64,000 bases of DNA from Eunapius fragilis (taxonomy: Eukaryota; Porifera; Demospongiae; Spongillida; Spongillidae). Location of the stretch: assembly GCA_963681505.1 (NCBI GenBank), contig OY811971.1, positions 1,952,090 through 2,016,089 on the forward strand, in the 5' to 3' direction. The position numbers and the translations under genes were made by a program. The notes beneath the pieces were generated by a model. It did no database searches and was not told the origin of the DNA. It saw only the letters and a list, made by a program, of their open reading frames with translations. Positions 1 through 10,538 of this stretch are shown here, in pieces (within the stretch, counting starts at the first letter, position 1; the number at the start of each line of letters is the position of its first letter).

Positions 1-532
1 AAGAACTGACGAAATATACACACACAAAAAAGACAATATTCACATACAACAGTGAGTGCACATATAGGTTTCAGATGTTGGTACATCAATAAGACCCTCA
101 CATGAGGCGCAGTACCACATATCACGCTACCCAAAAGTCAGACTCAATATCATCGTATACTCCAGCACACCACAAGTATTGCAGGGATGCAGGTCCTCCA
201 TTGCTGCATGAAACAGCCACTGTAGGGAAAGAAAAGAAAAAGCACACATATAACATTTTAGAGCATGTATGCACCCTTATACAAAGACATTTGATGTTTA
301 TCAGTATGTGGCCTCACGTGTTCAGATAGATTATCCAATATCTACCAGTTGTTTGGTAGATAATTCCGGCATGGGTAAACTAAAAGGCCTATCACTAGCC
401 GAGATGTCGATGTAGAATTTGCATGAATATTATTAGGGCTGGGAGAGTTCGTGATCCACACAATACATGTACATGGAAATGTGCATGCATGCTTAACGTA
501 TAAATATGAACTCACCCACCGCGGCTGTGGTC
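1..532. other. No gene seen
   Basis: This stretch holds no convincing coding region or repeat. The short open frames here have no recognisable domain and no plausible splice context. Confidence 0.4.
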
Positions 533-1273
533 TTATAGAATCCGAGGGCCTCCCTGCAGCATTAAACATATGGGTGATACGTAATCTACAGAGTTGACTA
601 TTAACTCGCTCACTTTGCGCACTGGGATTACTTGCAAAGTACTCCTGTCGGGTATATATCTGCCCTGGCAGAGACGGATGGGAGGGGGGGGGGAGGGGTT
701 TAGGGGGTTGCAACCCCCCCCCACCCCACTTTCATTTAAGGTACCTTCCCCTCTTCTGCTAAGCAGCCGCCCCCCCCCCCCCCCCCCCCCCCCCCCCAAC
801 CCTTCCCCGCTTTTTGTATCGGGCCTGAAGCGGATAGCACCCCCCCCCCCCCGCTTTTCTTATCGGGCCTGAAGCTAACAGCACCTCCCCCCCCCCCCGC
901 TTTTCGTATAGGGCCTGAAGCTAACAGCACCCCCCCCCCCTCCCTCCCTCCCTCCCCCGCTTTTCGTATCGGGCCTCAAGCGAACAGCACCCCCCCTCCC
1001 CACCCCACCCCGCTTTTCGTATGGCGGGTCTCAACCCCCCCTTTTGAAAAATCCTGTATCTGCCCCTGCCTGGAGATCAACAAAGACCTTCCGCTCACCC
1101 CATTGCTCTTCTATCTGTATCAGTACACTAATATGCTCAACTTCGCCGCCAAGAACGTCGCAGAATGCTGTCTGAATCACTTTGTCAATGGGCAGTCCAT
1201 CCTCCGCACTTGAAAATTTTACGATTCTCCTATTGTCTCCCAAACACACTAGAACACTTTTCCCTTGCGCCAT
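533..1273 (-). pseudogene. Small ORF (possible first exon) split by a transposon
   Basis: On the minus strand an ATG at 1273 opens a frame that begins MAQGKSVLVCLGDNRR and runs 68 codons to a VFVDLQ segment. There it is interrupted by the poly-C element at 669-1068. Ignoring the element and one copy of its 5-bp target duplication, the frame resumes as GRYIPDRSTLQVIPV and continues without a stop to TAA at 533-535, about 112 codons in all. The pattern (short N-terminal fold, then a VDL segment, then a PDRS motif) reminds me of the first exons of several unnamed invertebrate proteins, but I cannot name the family. A GT donor could lie before the stop, so this may be exon 1 of a larger gene. It is disrupted as it stands. 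Confidence 0.5.
669..1068. mobile_element. Poly-C hAT-like non-autonomous element, copy 1
   Basis: A 400-bp element starts CAGAGACGGATGGGAGG and ends with the reverse complement of CAGGGGCAGATACAGG. It is flanked on both sides by the 5-bp duplication CCTGG (664-668 and 1069-1073). Inside are long C runs separated by five copies of a short unit containing TATCGGGCCTGAAG (starting near 809, 853, 899, 959 and 1012). It encodes nothing. The CAG...CTG ends with a GCGGATCCAGG-like core suggest the hAT superfamily; the 5-bp rather than 8-bp duplication would fit the variant group called hAT5. The superfamily is inference; the ends and duplication are read directly. Confidence 0.75.
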
Positions 1274-1820
1274 ATTTCAATACAAGTACATGTACAATAG
1301 TTAGGCGTGGCTATATTGTCAAATCCCCTATCATGTCAAACCGTCCCTACCTAAACACGTCACGCCGGTCAAATATTGTCAAATCCCCTCCTAATCCCGG
1401 CATCGCCCGTACGGGGGGGAGTACCGGGTGGCATTGATAAGTGCATTATGTACAGCCATATATTTCCTGCATACTGGAATTGTTATGACATAATTGCATT
1501 TGTCACTTGTACTCTTATTTGCCTACCGTTTGGTGAATTTGAAATGTTGCAGGTATACATGCACTGTGGTAGCCAAGAAAAGGAACAAAGCTGCTTATAA
1601 AAACGAGACCAGTGGAAAGAACGATTTTCTGATGCAGATTGTAAATTCAAACGTGGAGGAAAGTATGTACCCTTACATGTTAGTTAAGGGTAGATCTTCA
1701 CACATTAGTTATATATTACCGGTACTTGTAGACTTCAGTACTGAAGATCGAGATTCGAAATAATGTATATAAATTGAGCCAAATTTTCTAGTGATCCATA
1801 AGCGTATCATAGCTATTCAC

Positions 1821-1855
<35 letters not shown>

Positions 1856-2240
1856 AAACACAACACACACAAACACACACGTGCTAATGTGTGTCGTGCG
1901 TGATGCTGTGCATTATCTGGTGCCTACCGCATCTATTTTTAACACTTCATAGATTATTATGCAGAACTGAACTGAAGACAAAGTACTTGTGGCTGAATAA
2001 GCGGAACATTTCTATTCTTAGTGACTTTAGTGTCTGTAGCAAAGTACATTTTCTGCATAGACGTAAGCTGTGCTATGGTTAAGCTGTTGATTGAAAGCTG
2101 CACATTTTGTCGCATTTTCATGCAGTTACTGTACTCATGCATGTAAATACAGATGTAGGTTTGCGTGAATATTTTAGCCTATTTTACAAACCGAACTGAA
2201 AAGAACGCAGAACTACAACCACTACGCCATTTTTACTTTT
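1274..2240. other. Intergenic, with a CA microsatellite
   Basis: A (CA)n run lies at about 1820-1853, with further CA-rich sequence to about 1880. The segment at 1310-1440 repeats the phrase GTCAAATCCCC and shares this and a following GACATTGATA-like tract with 33590-33670, so it is a dispersed repeat. No gene is seen. Confidence 0.4.
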
Positions 2241-2249
2241 TAATATCTT

Positions 2250-2545
2250 TAATGCTATCTAATTATGCATCTTACATTTACGATTGTTGACCAAAATATA
2301 ACATCGGCTATTTGAAAGCGTTTTTTCCAGCCTATTCTGAAGCTATTGTTGAAATTTTCATTGAAATTTTCATTGTTTAAAAGTGTTCCTATCCTATATT
2401 ATGCGATGCCAAGGAGACCATGTTCCGGGACTGGGTACGAGGACGGGCAGTACCCTACAACAATAAAATATATAGCCGATGTTATATTTTGGTAAACAAT
2501 CGACTAAACGGTAAATGTAAGACGCATAACTGATTAGACGGCGCA
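2250..2545. repeat. Hairpin repeat
   Basis: The sequence around 2258-2310, including CAAAATATAACATCGGCTAT, recurs in inverted form around 2470-2540. The arms are diverged. It looks like an old MITE. Sequence further right (2540-2700) is a diverged relative of 53170-53310. Confidence 0.45.
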
Positions 2546-2769
2546 GTTCTATGACAGAAATAAAACAAATACGAAACTGCTCATTTTTGACTTTTAGTTT
2601 GATTGCTATAACAAGCTAAGCGATCCGATCGCCGGGGGCCTTGTTAGAGAAGGGTCGCGTATTTTTAATGAGTTCATAATCGGGGTCATATCCTTTATGG
2701 TAGTTTCTATATAGCAAAACTTCCGATACACACAGGCAATTATATACATATTCATAACTACACACAATA

Positions 2770-3958
2770 TACAAACTAAATGCATGTACTGATCAATGGT
2801 ATATCAGTTTAAACTAATCGTCGATGGCAATAGACCAATTTTCAGTTGTAGAAATATTCATTATTACACAAAGTTCATCCACCTGCTGCACAAGGTAGGA
2901 GTAGGAACGACTCAGAATTGCACGAGCAATTAGCTTAATTAGTGAGTGACTGAAGCGACCAAAGAGGTCAGTCAATGCCACTGATAGATTTAGATGTATT
3001 CCCAAGAATGGTTAAACGAGTGGCTATACTTGTGAGAAGGCCTTTAAAGCTTCTGCATATAGATATAACAATAAAGAGAAGACATAAATAATAAAAAGAG
3101 AAGACGTCATCAAAGAGAGGCCATCATAGCCTTCGAGTCTTCCTCCTAGCATACAAGATAACCTACCAGAATGCTCAACTACTTTCTCGACGTTCAATTT
3201 ATAATCATGCAGTGCTTGAAACAGATGATGTTTGTAACACGAAAAGAACTCTGATCATTAGAAAATACCGCATATCCTCCCGAATTGTCTAGTTGAAATT
3301 GTATCCTTGTTTTTCGCTTTTTCATGCACCCGGCCAACCGAATAAAATTATCTGCGCGCCCCCTTATATGTACAAGTATCACATCATGCATGAACGGCAA
3401 AAATTTCAACATGCCATATGTCATTGCGTGCAAACTGGTCCTCAGACTAAGAATTTTGCATCCTTCAGCCGGTATACTGAATGTTTTAATGCTTTCTCTT
3501 TATAATAAAATAAAGCCATTGACTTATTCCATTACATATGTATGTGCCATAGGAAATGCATGTACTGATCAATGGTATATCAGTTTAAACTAATCGTTGA
3601 TGGCAATAGACCAATTTCAGTTGTAGAAATAGTCTTTATAAAGCCATGTATTTTATTTAAGAGGGTCATGAAGAAATGTATGGTGTACCAGTCTCACTCG
3701 GATATTGTTGGTTGTCTCTCATGATAATAATTAGTTAAGGTCTCACCTCTCATGCATTTGGCAGCCATCATTTGTTCACTGTGGACGCAGCTATCCACAC
3801 CACAAGCACCAACACTGTTAAACGAAAATCAATGAGCATAAGATGCTATAAATGTCACAATGTATTTAATACTATGGAACTATTTTAAAAACATAATTCT
3901 ACCACCTCCGTACGGCACATAACTGTCCAAATCGATTTTTTATCCCCAAGTGTAGGAA
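2770..3958. repeat. Downstream flank of receptor copy A (segmental duplication)
   Basis: About 3490-3958 is closely similar to 12835-13269 and 38690-39173. All three lie just downstream of the stop codon of a minus-strand receptor copy. A piece of the same sequence (ATGCATGTACTGATCAATGG and what follows) is duplicated again at 2780-2865. The part around 3020-3200 also resembles 29190-29360 (just upstream of XPC) and 37690-37880. No separate gene is seen. Confidence 0.6.
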
Positions 3959-5344
3959 TTAGCTGTAATGGTGTTCAACCACTTCATACAAATCCTGTCC
4001 ACCTGTAGTTATATCACCATATGCCTCACATGACTTCATGGTGATCACATCACTGAGACAGATGCATGTGTATTGGTCCAAGCACAGGAGAAATGTATGT
4101 ATTGGATTGGAGTGAAGCATGCTTTGGTCAAACATGGGAGAGATGTATGTATTAATTCATTCAAACAGTAGGATGAGATTATTTTTACCGGTGGTTAGGA
4201 TGTGTATTCTTTGAACTCATATCAAAGGCATCACTGTGGTTGGAGGGTTCCTGAAATTGGCACAAGCCTCTTCTCCGCATAGTGATAACCATCGCTATGA
4301 CAATAATCACCATGTCAACTAGAAGGAACACAAACTCCGTTACAAGTGAGCCAGCAAGCACTGAGGTGGAGATATCATGTTTGGGTACCAGTTAGCAACA
4401 TTAGATCTTAATAATCCTTCCGGGATGAAGGTGGGTGCATCACCTGGGATGATGGTGTGAGATGTGACTACCTCTCCACTGTATACCAGCCCCATAATGG
4501 TCACCATGGCAACCACACCCAATTGATACACTCCTTTAGGATCAAGGTTGGTGATGTCACCCCAGTTGGTGATTGGTGGGAAGGTCTGACTGATAAACCC
4601 ATCCAACTGCCTCTGTGAAGTGTTGGGAAGCGAATGATAATATACAGTGTACCCTGTAAGGATGCCATCTTGAGGGAGCCCCTGGACAGCCAGCCAGGAC
4701 ACTCTGACAGATGTTGTGTTGGTGGCTACTACCACCACTCCTGTCACATTGGCTGAAGGGTACAACATTAAAACATCATGGAGCTGTATGTGTGAATAAA
4801 TGTAAGATATAGTAAAAGCTGTACACTCACATATAGCTGCAGTACTGGTCTGTACTTGTTGTGGTGTCCCTGGTCCTGTGATGGTGTAACCAACAACAGA
4901 GAAGGTGTAGGGGGTCCTTGGTACCAGTCCTTTCAATATCGCTGGAGGTGTGATTTTGTTGTAGGTGTTCACTATCCCATTGTTGGAGTAGGTCACCTGA
5001 TACATGATGATCACCCCATTGGGGGTAGGAGGGGGTAGCCATGTGAGTGCGATGGTTGTAAAGGTGGTGTTGTTGGCTTGTAGTCCACTCACTGGACCAG
5101 GTGCTAAGTTGAAGAGAAATACATAACAGCTTCGATATTCCTCCATGTGACACCTACCACTTTGCCCTGTCACTACAAAGAGAGGAGAGGTATAAGGACC
5201 CATGGCTCCATTACTGTTGACTGCTGCCACCACAATGGAGTAGTTGGTATAAGGAGCCAGTCCAGTCACAGTCATTGCCCTAACAGAGGTAGCTACTGTC
5301 TCTCTCACACCACTGGTCACAGGTCCATAGAGAATCCTGTCCAC
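3959..5344 (-). CDS. FN3 receptor copy A, 5'-incomplete
   Basis: Minus-strand exons are read as 5158-5344 (partial FN3), 4831-5103 (FN3), 4444-4752 (FN3), 4189-4360 (membrane segment) and 3959-4052 (tail); phases agree at every junction. Introns are very short: 54, 78, 83 and 136 bp. FN3 signatures include LTWLPPPTPNGVIIMYQV and APYTNYSI. The membrane exon encodes VLAGSLVTEF followed by a hydrophobic stretch and an RRRG stop-transfer. The tail has YGDI and YEVV seven residues apart and ends HHYS. The 5' end is missing: at 5345 the FN3 exon is joined to an out-of-frame copy of a receptor tail exon. The donor used in copies B and C is lost (FIPE instead of FIP followed by GT), but an upstream CCCAG/GTGATG donor keeps the frame. 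It may be a truncated gene or a fragment. Confidence 0.6.
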
Positions 5345-5490
5345 CTGTAGTTAAATCACCATATGCCTCACATGACTTCATGGTGATCACATCACTGAGA
5401 CAGATGCATGTGTATTGGTCCAACCACAGGAGAGATGTATGTATTGGATGGGAGAGAAGCACACATTGGTCAAACATGGGAGAGATGTAT
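5345..5490 (-). pseudogene. Detached receptor tail exon fused to copy A
   Basis: This is another copy of the receptor 3' region. It includes the tail exon beginning at 5394 (DVITMKSCEAYGD), which runs into the FN3 exon of copy A at about 5345 inside the GGQD codons. The fusion is out of frame with the FN3 sequence, so it marks a recombination junction between two receptor copies rather than a functional exon. Confidence 0.6.
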
Positions 5491-5500
5491 GTATTAAAAA

Positions 5501-5802
5501 GTACTGTATGAGTGAGTGCGTGAGTGCATTAGGATAAGTATATGTTAGGTCATGATGTTGTTAGCCATATGTCTATGTATTCCTGTTATTAATAATTTGA
5601 TGCTTAACACAAAATAAATCACAATAAAATAATAAAATACAGGGTGCCACAAAATACAGCCTTTGGACCAGCTAAGCTGAGACGATAATGGATTAGCTAA
5701 GCTTACAGTGTACTGGGTAGTTCATGTCCACAACAACCATGTGTGGTGTATGGCGCAGGATGTGTGCCAAAAGTATATCAGCTCTACCGCACTATATACT
5801 CA
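5501..5802 (+). repeat. Left inverted terminal repeat
   Basis: It is the inverse of 10539-10840. Matching anchor sequences include GCATTAGGATAAGTATATGT on this side and ACATATACTTATCCTAATGC on the other, and AGCTCTACCGCACTATATAC against GTATATAGTGCGGTAGAGCT. Confidence 0.85.
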
Positions 5803-5803
5803 C

Positions 5804-6800
5804 TGGCTATATTGATTATGTCCATTCATTAGGTACATATACTCCTCATTTCTTATAGTGCGTATATACCTCATCACATTGGATGTATATACATTTGCAT
5901 TGGCTTTGGGAATAATACCTCCAATTTGGGCATATACCTCCATGTCATGGATCTGCGTGGGCGTGGTGCAGAGCACGTGCTCTCCCCTCCTTTTCAAGAA
6001 TGTATGCAAAACATCAGCGCCATAATGATCGCATGAAAAAATTTATGGCAAAGTATCACGATTTCCACTGTACAAGCTCACTATGTAATAATGTAATTTA
6101 AATGTACGTTCATTTGTCAGTGGTTCGAGTCATGTGCCCGTCACTCATGAATTGTAGAACACAAACAGCTGTTTGTCAGATCCATCCATCCACCTTTGGT
6201 TTAGCTGAAATCTGCACGCTGCCACCTCCAGCCTCAAGGGCTAAGCAGCGGCGGATACAGGTTTTAGGGGGGGGGGGGGGGGGGGGAAGGATGGTGGGTG
6301 TGGCTGGGGGTGGGGTGGGGAGGGGTGGGGTCGGCTTCTGGCCCGATACGAAAACCGGGGGAGGGGGTGCTGTCGGTTTACGGCCCGATACGAAAAACGA
6401 AGGGGGGGGGGGGGGGGGGGGGTGCGCTCGGTTTCTGGCCCAAAACGAAGAGCGGGGACGGGGGGGGGGGTGCTGTCGGTTTCTGGCCCGATACGAAGGG
6501 CGGGGGGGGGAGTATGATCGCGTATCGGGGGGCCCGGGATATAGTACAGTAGTAGAGTTCATGCGTGCGGATATCAATAGGCAGCGCAATCGTGCAGCTA
6601 TATTATACAATGCGGCCCGAAAAGTTTTTTTAAATGGAGGGGGGGGGGGGGGGGGGCTCGTGCCCCCCCCCCCCCTGGATCCGCTGCTGCTAAGCCAGTT
6701 TCGACTGATTCGATAGTAACAAACCGGTAGAGCGAACTGCCAGGCTTGGTGATCAGTTGCGTACCGCAACCATTAACGACAACTTGGTTGTTTTATAGAA
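5804..6800. repeat. Left arm of internal palindrome
   Basis: It matches 7075-7613 in inverted orientation, except for a 444-bp transposon inserted in this arm only. Shared anchors are ATTGATTATGTCCATTCATT at the outer end and GGTTGCGGTACGCAAC near the centre. Related degenerate sequence recurs at about 27700-27900, so the family is present elsewhere. Confidence 0.8.
6246..6689. mobile_element. Poly-G hAT-like non-autonomous element, copy 2
   Basis: A 444-bp insertion starts CAGCGGCGGATACAGG and ends CCTGGATCCGCTGCTG, flanked by the 5-bp duplication CTAAG (6241-6245 and 6690-6694). Its interior is G runs with four units of a GGCCCGATACGAA motif, the reverse complement of the unit in copy 1. 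The opposite palindrome arm has the unoccupied site at about 7173-7184, with a single CTAAG (read as CTTAG on plus). The long open frames through it are low-complexity artefacts. Confidence 0.85.
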
Positions 6801-7074
6801 ACAAGAATAAATGCCCTCATGCAAATAGTAATATACAGCCGGTTGCATACCACTATCGCAAGTTTTAGGTTGGGGGCATTTTTCGGTACAAGGTAGAATG
6901 AATCGCCGCACGCTGGTTCTTTCTTCCACAGATGATTGTCAGTTCCTTGCTCAGACTGTTTTATTCCATACGTGATGACCTCAGTATCTGGTACTGCATG
7001 AAGAACCACCACCATAGACATCAAGAACTAAATTTCCTGCAAGGTTGCTGGTGATGAAGTAGTAGCTCATTTTT

Positions 7075-7613
7075 CTATAGAACAATCAAGTTGTTGTTAG
7101 GTTGCGGTACGCAACTGATCACCAAGCCTGGCAGTTCGCTCTACCGGTTTGTTACTATCGAATATGTCGAAACTGGCTTAGCCCTCGAGGCTGGAGGTGG
7201 CAGCGTGCAAATTTCAGCTAAACCAAAGGTGGTTGGATCTGACAAACAGCTGTTTGTGTTCTACAATTCATGAGTGACGGGCACATGACTCGAACCACTG
7301 ACAAATGAACGTACATTTAAATTACATTATTACGTAATGAGCTTGTACAGTGGAATCGTGATACTTTGCCATAAATTTTTTCATGCGATCATTATGGCGC
7401 TGATGTTTTGCATACATTCTTGAAGAGTAGGGGGAGAGCACGTGCTCTGCACCACGCCCACGCAGATCCATGACATTGAGGTATATACCCAAATTGGAAG
7501 TATTATTCCCAATGCCAATGCAAATGTATATACATCCAATGTGATGAGGTATATATGCACTATAAGAAATGAGGAGTATATATACCTAATGAATGGACAT
7601 AATCAATTTAGCC
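7075..7613. repeat. Right arm of internal palindrome
   Basis: This is the inverse of 5804-6800 without the inserted element. It ends just upstream of the element's gag-like gene, so it may carry upstream regulatory sequence. Confidence 0.8.
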
Positions 7614-7717
7614 AGATATACATTTCTAACGTTTGAACACAGTGAATTAGGTAGAAATTTAGCTCCCTCCCAAATGTGATTGGTTGTATAGCACGTGTTT
7701 GGGCCACGTGGTTGGGG

Positions 7718-7726
7718 GTTTAAAAG
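7718..7726 (+). promoter_or_regulatory. TATA-like box for gag-like ORF
   Basis: The sequence TTTAAAAGG lies about 73-81 bp before the ATG at 7799, in a region holding two CACGTG boxes (7691-7696 and 7705-7710). A core promoter is plausible from sequence and position only. Confidence 0.35.
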
Positions 7727-7798
7727 GCTGCTACCTTAGTATGAGTGTTCATTCTAAGCTTGCGTGCACGTGCTGCAAACTTTTTATTGTTGCGTAAA

Positions 7799-8230
7799 AT
7801 GGAGAAGGAAGCAGTAGACCAACTTCTCCAGGGCCTGAAACAATTGCAAGAGGAGATGAAGTTCGTTAGGCAGGGTCAAGATAAGACAGCGTTGAGGCTG
7901 GAAAGGAGCGCCGGCATAAAAGAACCTTATATGTCAAAGAGGCGAGGGAACTAACTCCAGCCCGGTTCTATAAGCAAGCAGCTGGTGGCGGACAAGATGG
8001 CGACAGCTATGGTGTGCATGGAGAAGGAGGATGCGAAGTCATCCCTCTCGGAAGAGCGGTTGGATTTGGCACTGAAGGAAAAGAATGGAGGTATAGATCT
8101 TCGTACCCGCAGATAGAAATTGAAGAAGTTATCCGTCGGTCCGAATCCGCGGGTGGATGAGTACGAGGATATAGCGACCTCGCGCGGATATAGAGACGGA
8201 TCGGAAATGCTAGTGGAACTTAAGTGAACC
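7799..8230 (+). pseudogene. Gag-like ORF1 relic of the element
   Basis: An ATG at 7799 opens a 51-codon frame beginning MEKEAVDQLLQGLKQLQEEM, a coiled-coil-like start, and reaching EPYMSKRRGN before a stop at 7954. Coding-like sequence continues with stops and shifts (LVADKMATAMVCMEKEDAKS, then VDEYEDIATS) to about 8230. The order (coiled coil, YxxKxxGN-type motif, acidic EY.D segment) fits, from memory, the small ORF that precedes tyrosine-recombinase retroelement genes in invertebrates. It is decayed. Confidence 0.45.
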
Positions 8231-8819
8231 AGAGATAATCTATATATTATCTCTGAGTGAGCTAAGAGGCGTAGGTTATGCGTGAGGCCCATACTGACGT
8301 CGCTATGTCCGTATCCTTCTCTATACGGGTGGGGGCACGTGGTGCAGGGGATTAATGAGACAGGGAGGTGGTGAATGTGTCACCTTTACATTCTGAGCAA
8401 TGTTGTTAAGTATTGCAATGTAGGCATAGCCAAATCAATCGGAAAATAAGTGAATCTAATACGTGTTTTAATATGTGCATATGACCATTGGGATATCATC
8501 ACAGTAAGGTGATATCATAAATACTTGGATTGCCATGGGGGCGGTCATTGTGTTATGTGGACAAAGTAATGTGGCCTTGGGTATATTTGTGATGGGCATT
8601 GGCATTATATGTGGCCATTGCCTAATAAGTCTGAGGGCTCAGTGCCAGCCATTGACTGAAGAATAGGAGAATGATTTGAGGCTACTCTGGGGACCACTAT
8701 CCAGGTTTGTGACTTGTGTGTTAAATGCTGTACGTTGGTATGAGAAGAGCCAAAGGAGTCAGCCTTGCTTATTGGCTATTAGTGTATTTTCACCCTTAGT
8801 GGTTATGTGCGTATTTTGA

Positions 8820-9360
8820 GCCTTATTGGCTGTGTGTGTTGTCAGCCTTAGAAGCTATGTGCGTTGTCAGCCCTAGTGACTATGTGTGTATTGTCAGCCT
8901 TAGTGGCTATGTGTCAGCCTTGGTGGCTATGTGTCATCCTTGGTGGCTACAATGTATGTGTCAGCCTTGGTGGTTATGTGTCAGCCTTGGTGGCTATGTG
9001 TGTGTGGTCACCTGAGTGGCTGTGTGTGTATTATGGTCAGCCTTAGTATTTCCAGCGTATAATGTGCAGCTATGTGTGCAATTATCAGCCATAGTGGCTA
9101 ATTAGGGCAGTTGTCAGCCTTGCATGCAATGGTGTGTATTTTCAGATGTGGTTATAGGTGTGCAATGGTCAGCCTTAGCGTTAGCGGCTGGTGATTCCCT
9201 GCCTCAGTGGCTAGGGACATGTTGCAGTTTCCGATCCTCGGTGGAAAGGTTACTGGTGGGTATGGTCAGGCCTCGGTGGCTGTGCCATACCAATGTTTGT
9301 TGTGGCAGTTTCCGATCCTCGGTGGAAAGGTTACTGGTGGGTATGGTCAGGCCTCAGTGG
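8820..9360 (+). repeat. Minisatellite inside the element
   Basis: A unit of about 20-25 bp built around TCAGCCTTAGTGGCTATGTG is repeated many times with variation from about 8820 to 9190. It is followed by two copies, about 84 bp apart, of a longer unit containing TTTCCGATCCTCGGTGGAAA (9229 and 9311). It sits where a reverse transcriptase would be expected in a DIRS-type element. Confidence 0.7.
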
Positions 9361-9370
9361 CTGTGACCTA

Positions 9371-10404
9371 CCAGTGTTTGAGTTGATTAAGCATACTGGC
9401 AAGACTTACCGTGGTCCTTTCTCTTCTGCAGACATATTCTCCTCAGGCATGTGGCCATTACTCAACAATCACCCTGAGTTACGGAGGCTTGCCCAGGCAC
9501 TACCTGCAACAGTGCTAAAGAGTAGGGCAGACAGCACTTCGAAGAAGAATCTTGGTGCATATCGGAGATGGAAGGTCTGGGCTGATGCCAAGTTTTCCTG
9601 TAAAGGAAGTCCATCTGGTGCTGTACATGCAGCACCTCAGTGAGTCCATAGGGTCTAAGGCAGCAGTAGAGGAGGCAGTGCATGCTCTTTCATGGTTGCA
9701 TGGGCTGGCATGGCTTCAACGATTGGGGGGGTTACCTTAAGTGCAAACCACCTTGGATGGTTTAAGGCGCACATTGGCTAGACCAAAAGTCCGCAAGAAA
9801 CCTATCACTGCCGATATGTTGAAGGCCATGGTGGAGGCAGCTGGGCTAGACCCATCCCTGGCTGAGATCAGGTTGTTGGCAGTGTGTCTGTTAGCCTTTG
9901 CTGGGTTCATGCGCTGTGACGAGTTAGTTAAACTGAAGTGTGATGACATTACCTTCAACAGTGAAAGCATGGTGGTTAGGGTACAATTTAGTAAGACTGA
10001 TCAATATCTGGATGGAGCATCCCTAGTCATTGCACGTACAGGTTTGCCAACCTGCCCAGTAGCCATGATGGAAAGTTTTTTCCATAGGGAGGAATTGGAA
10101 AGCACACACAAAGGGTTTGTGTTTCGTGGTGTAAGCCGGAGAGCGATTGAGGAAGACCGGGGGGCTAAGTTACACTAGGTTGAGAGAACTGCTGCTAAGC
10201 AAAATCTCACAGTTAGGATATGACCCCACTTTGTTTGGCATGCACAGCCTTCGGGCAGGCGGTGCCACTGCAGCAGCTAATGCAGGTGTAGAGGACAGGC
10301 TATTCAAGCGTCATGGTCTTTGGAAGTCCGAAACAGCCAAAGATGGTTATGTAAAAGACTCAATGGAAAGGCGTCTGAAAGTTTCTAAGCAATTGGGCAT
10401 TTAA
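9371..10404 (+). pseudogene. Tyrosine recombinase (phage-integrase/XerD-like) pseudogene
   Basis: The reading frame is spread over segments that need two frameshifts (near 9600 and 10155), and it has one in-frame stop (TAA at 9738). The N-terminal SAM-like part contains LKSRADSTSKKNLGAYRRWK. The catalytic domain shows LLAFAGFMRCDEL (first Arg), FSKTDQYLDG (Lys), MHSLRAGGATAAANAG (HxxR), KRHGLWKSE (His/Trp) and DGYVKDS (nucleophile Tyr). Every catalytic motif is present, so decay is recent or mild. The family cuts and rejoins DNA through a 3'-phosphotyrosine link; here it would serve the surrounding element. It ends at 10404, 134 bp before the right terminal repeat. Confidence 0.85.
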
Positions 10405-10538
10405 GCATCACCCCGTTCTTTGAGTCTCTAAGTGGTTGTGTGTGTTTGGTGGCAGCGTACACAATGAAGCTAAACCAATATTCTATTTGGTTATTTGGGG
10501 GGAAGGAAGGTGCTATACAGTGGGCATGTGGGAGGGAG

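Noticed and set aside
809..1030. CRISPR-like array of short repeats
   Set aside because: The units are separated by homopolymer C runs of varying length inside a transposon in an animal genome; there are no unique spacers and no cas genes.
4340..4400. Apparent one-base deletion frameshift before the membrane segment of copy A
   Set aside because: Comparison with copies B and C shows that these bases lie in a short intron ending CAG or TAG just before TGCTTGCTGG, so the indel is noncoding.
6102..6769. Long open frames on both strands (up to 204 codons)
   Set aside because: They run through the poly-G element and palindrome; the proteins are glycine or proline runs and no domain is present.
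9738..9741. Intron hypothesis to rescue the recombinase stop codon
   Set aside because: No GT/AG pair removes the TAA without losing conserved codons, and two further frameshifts are needed, so decay is the simpler reading.
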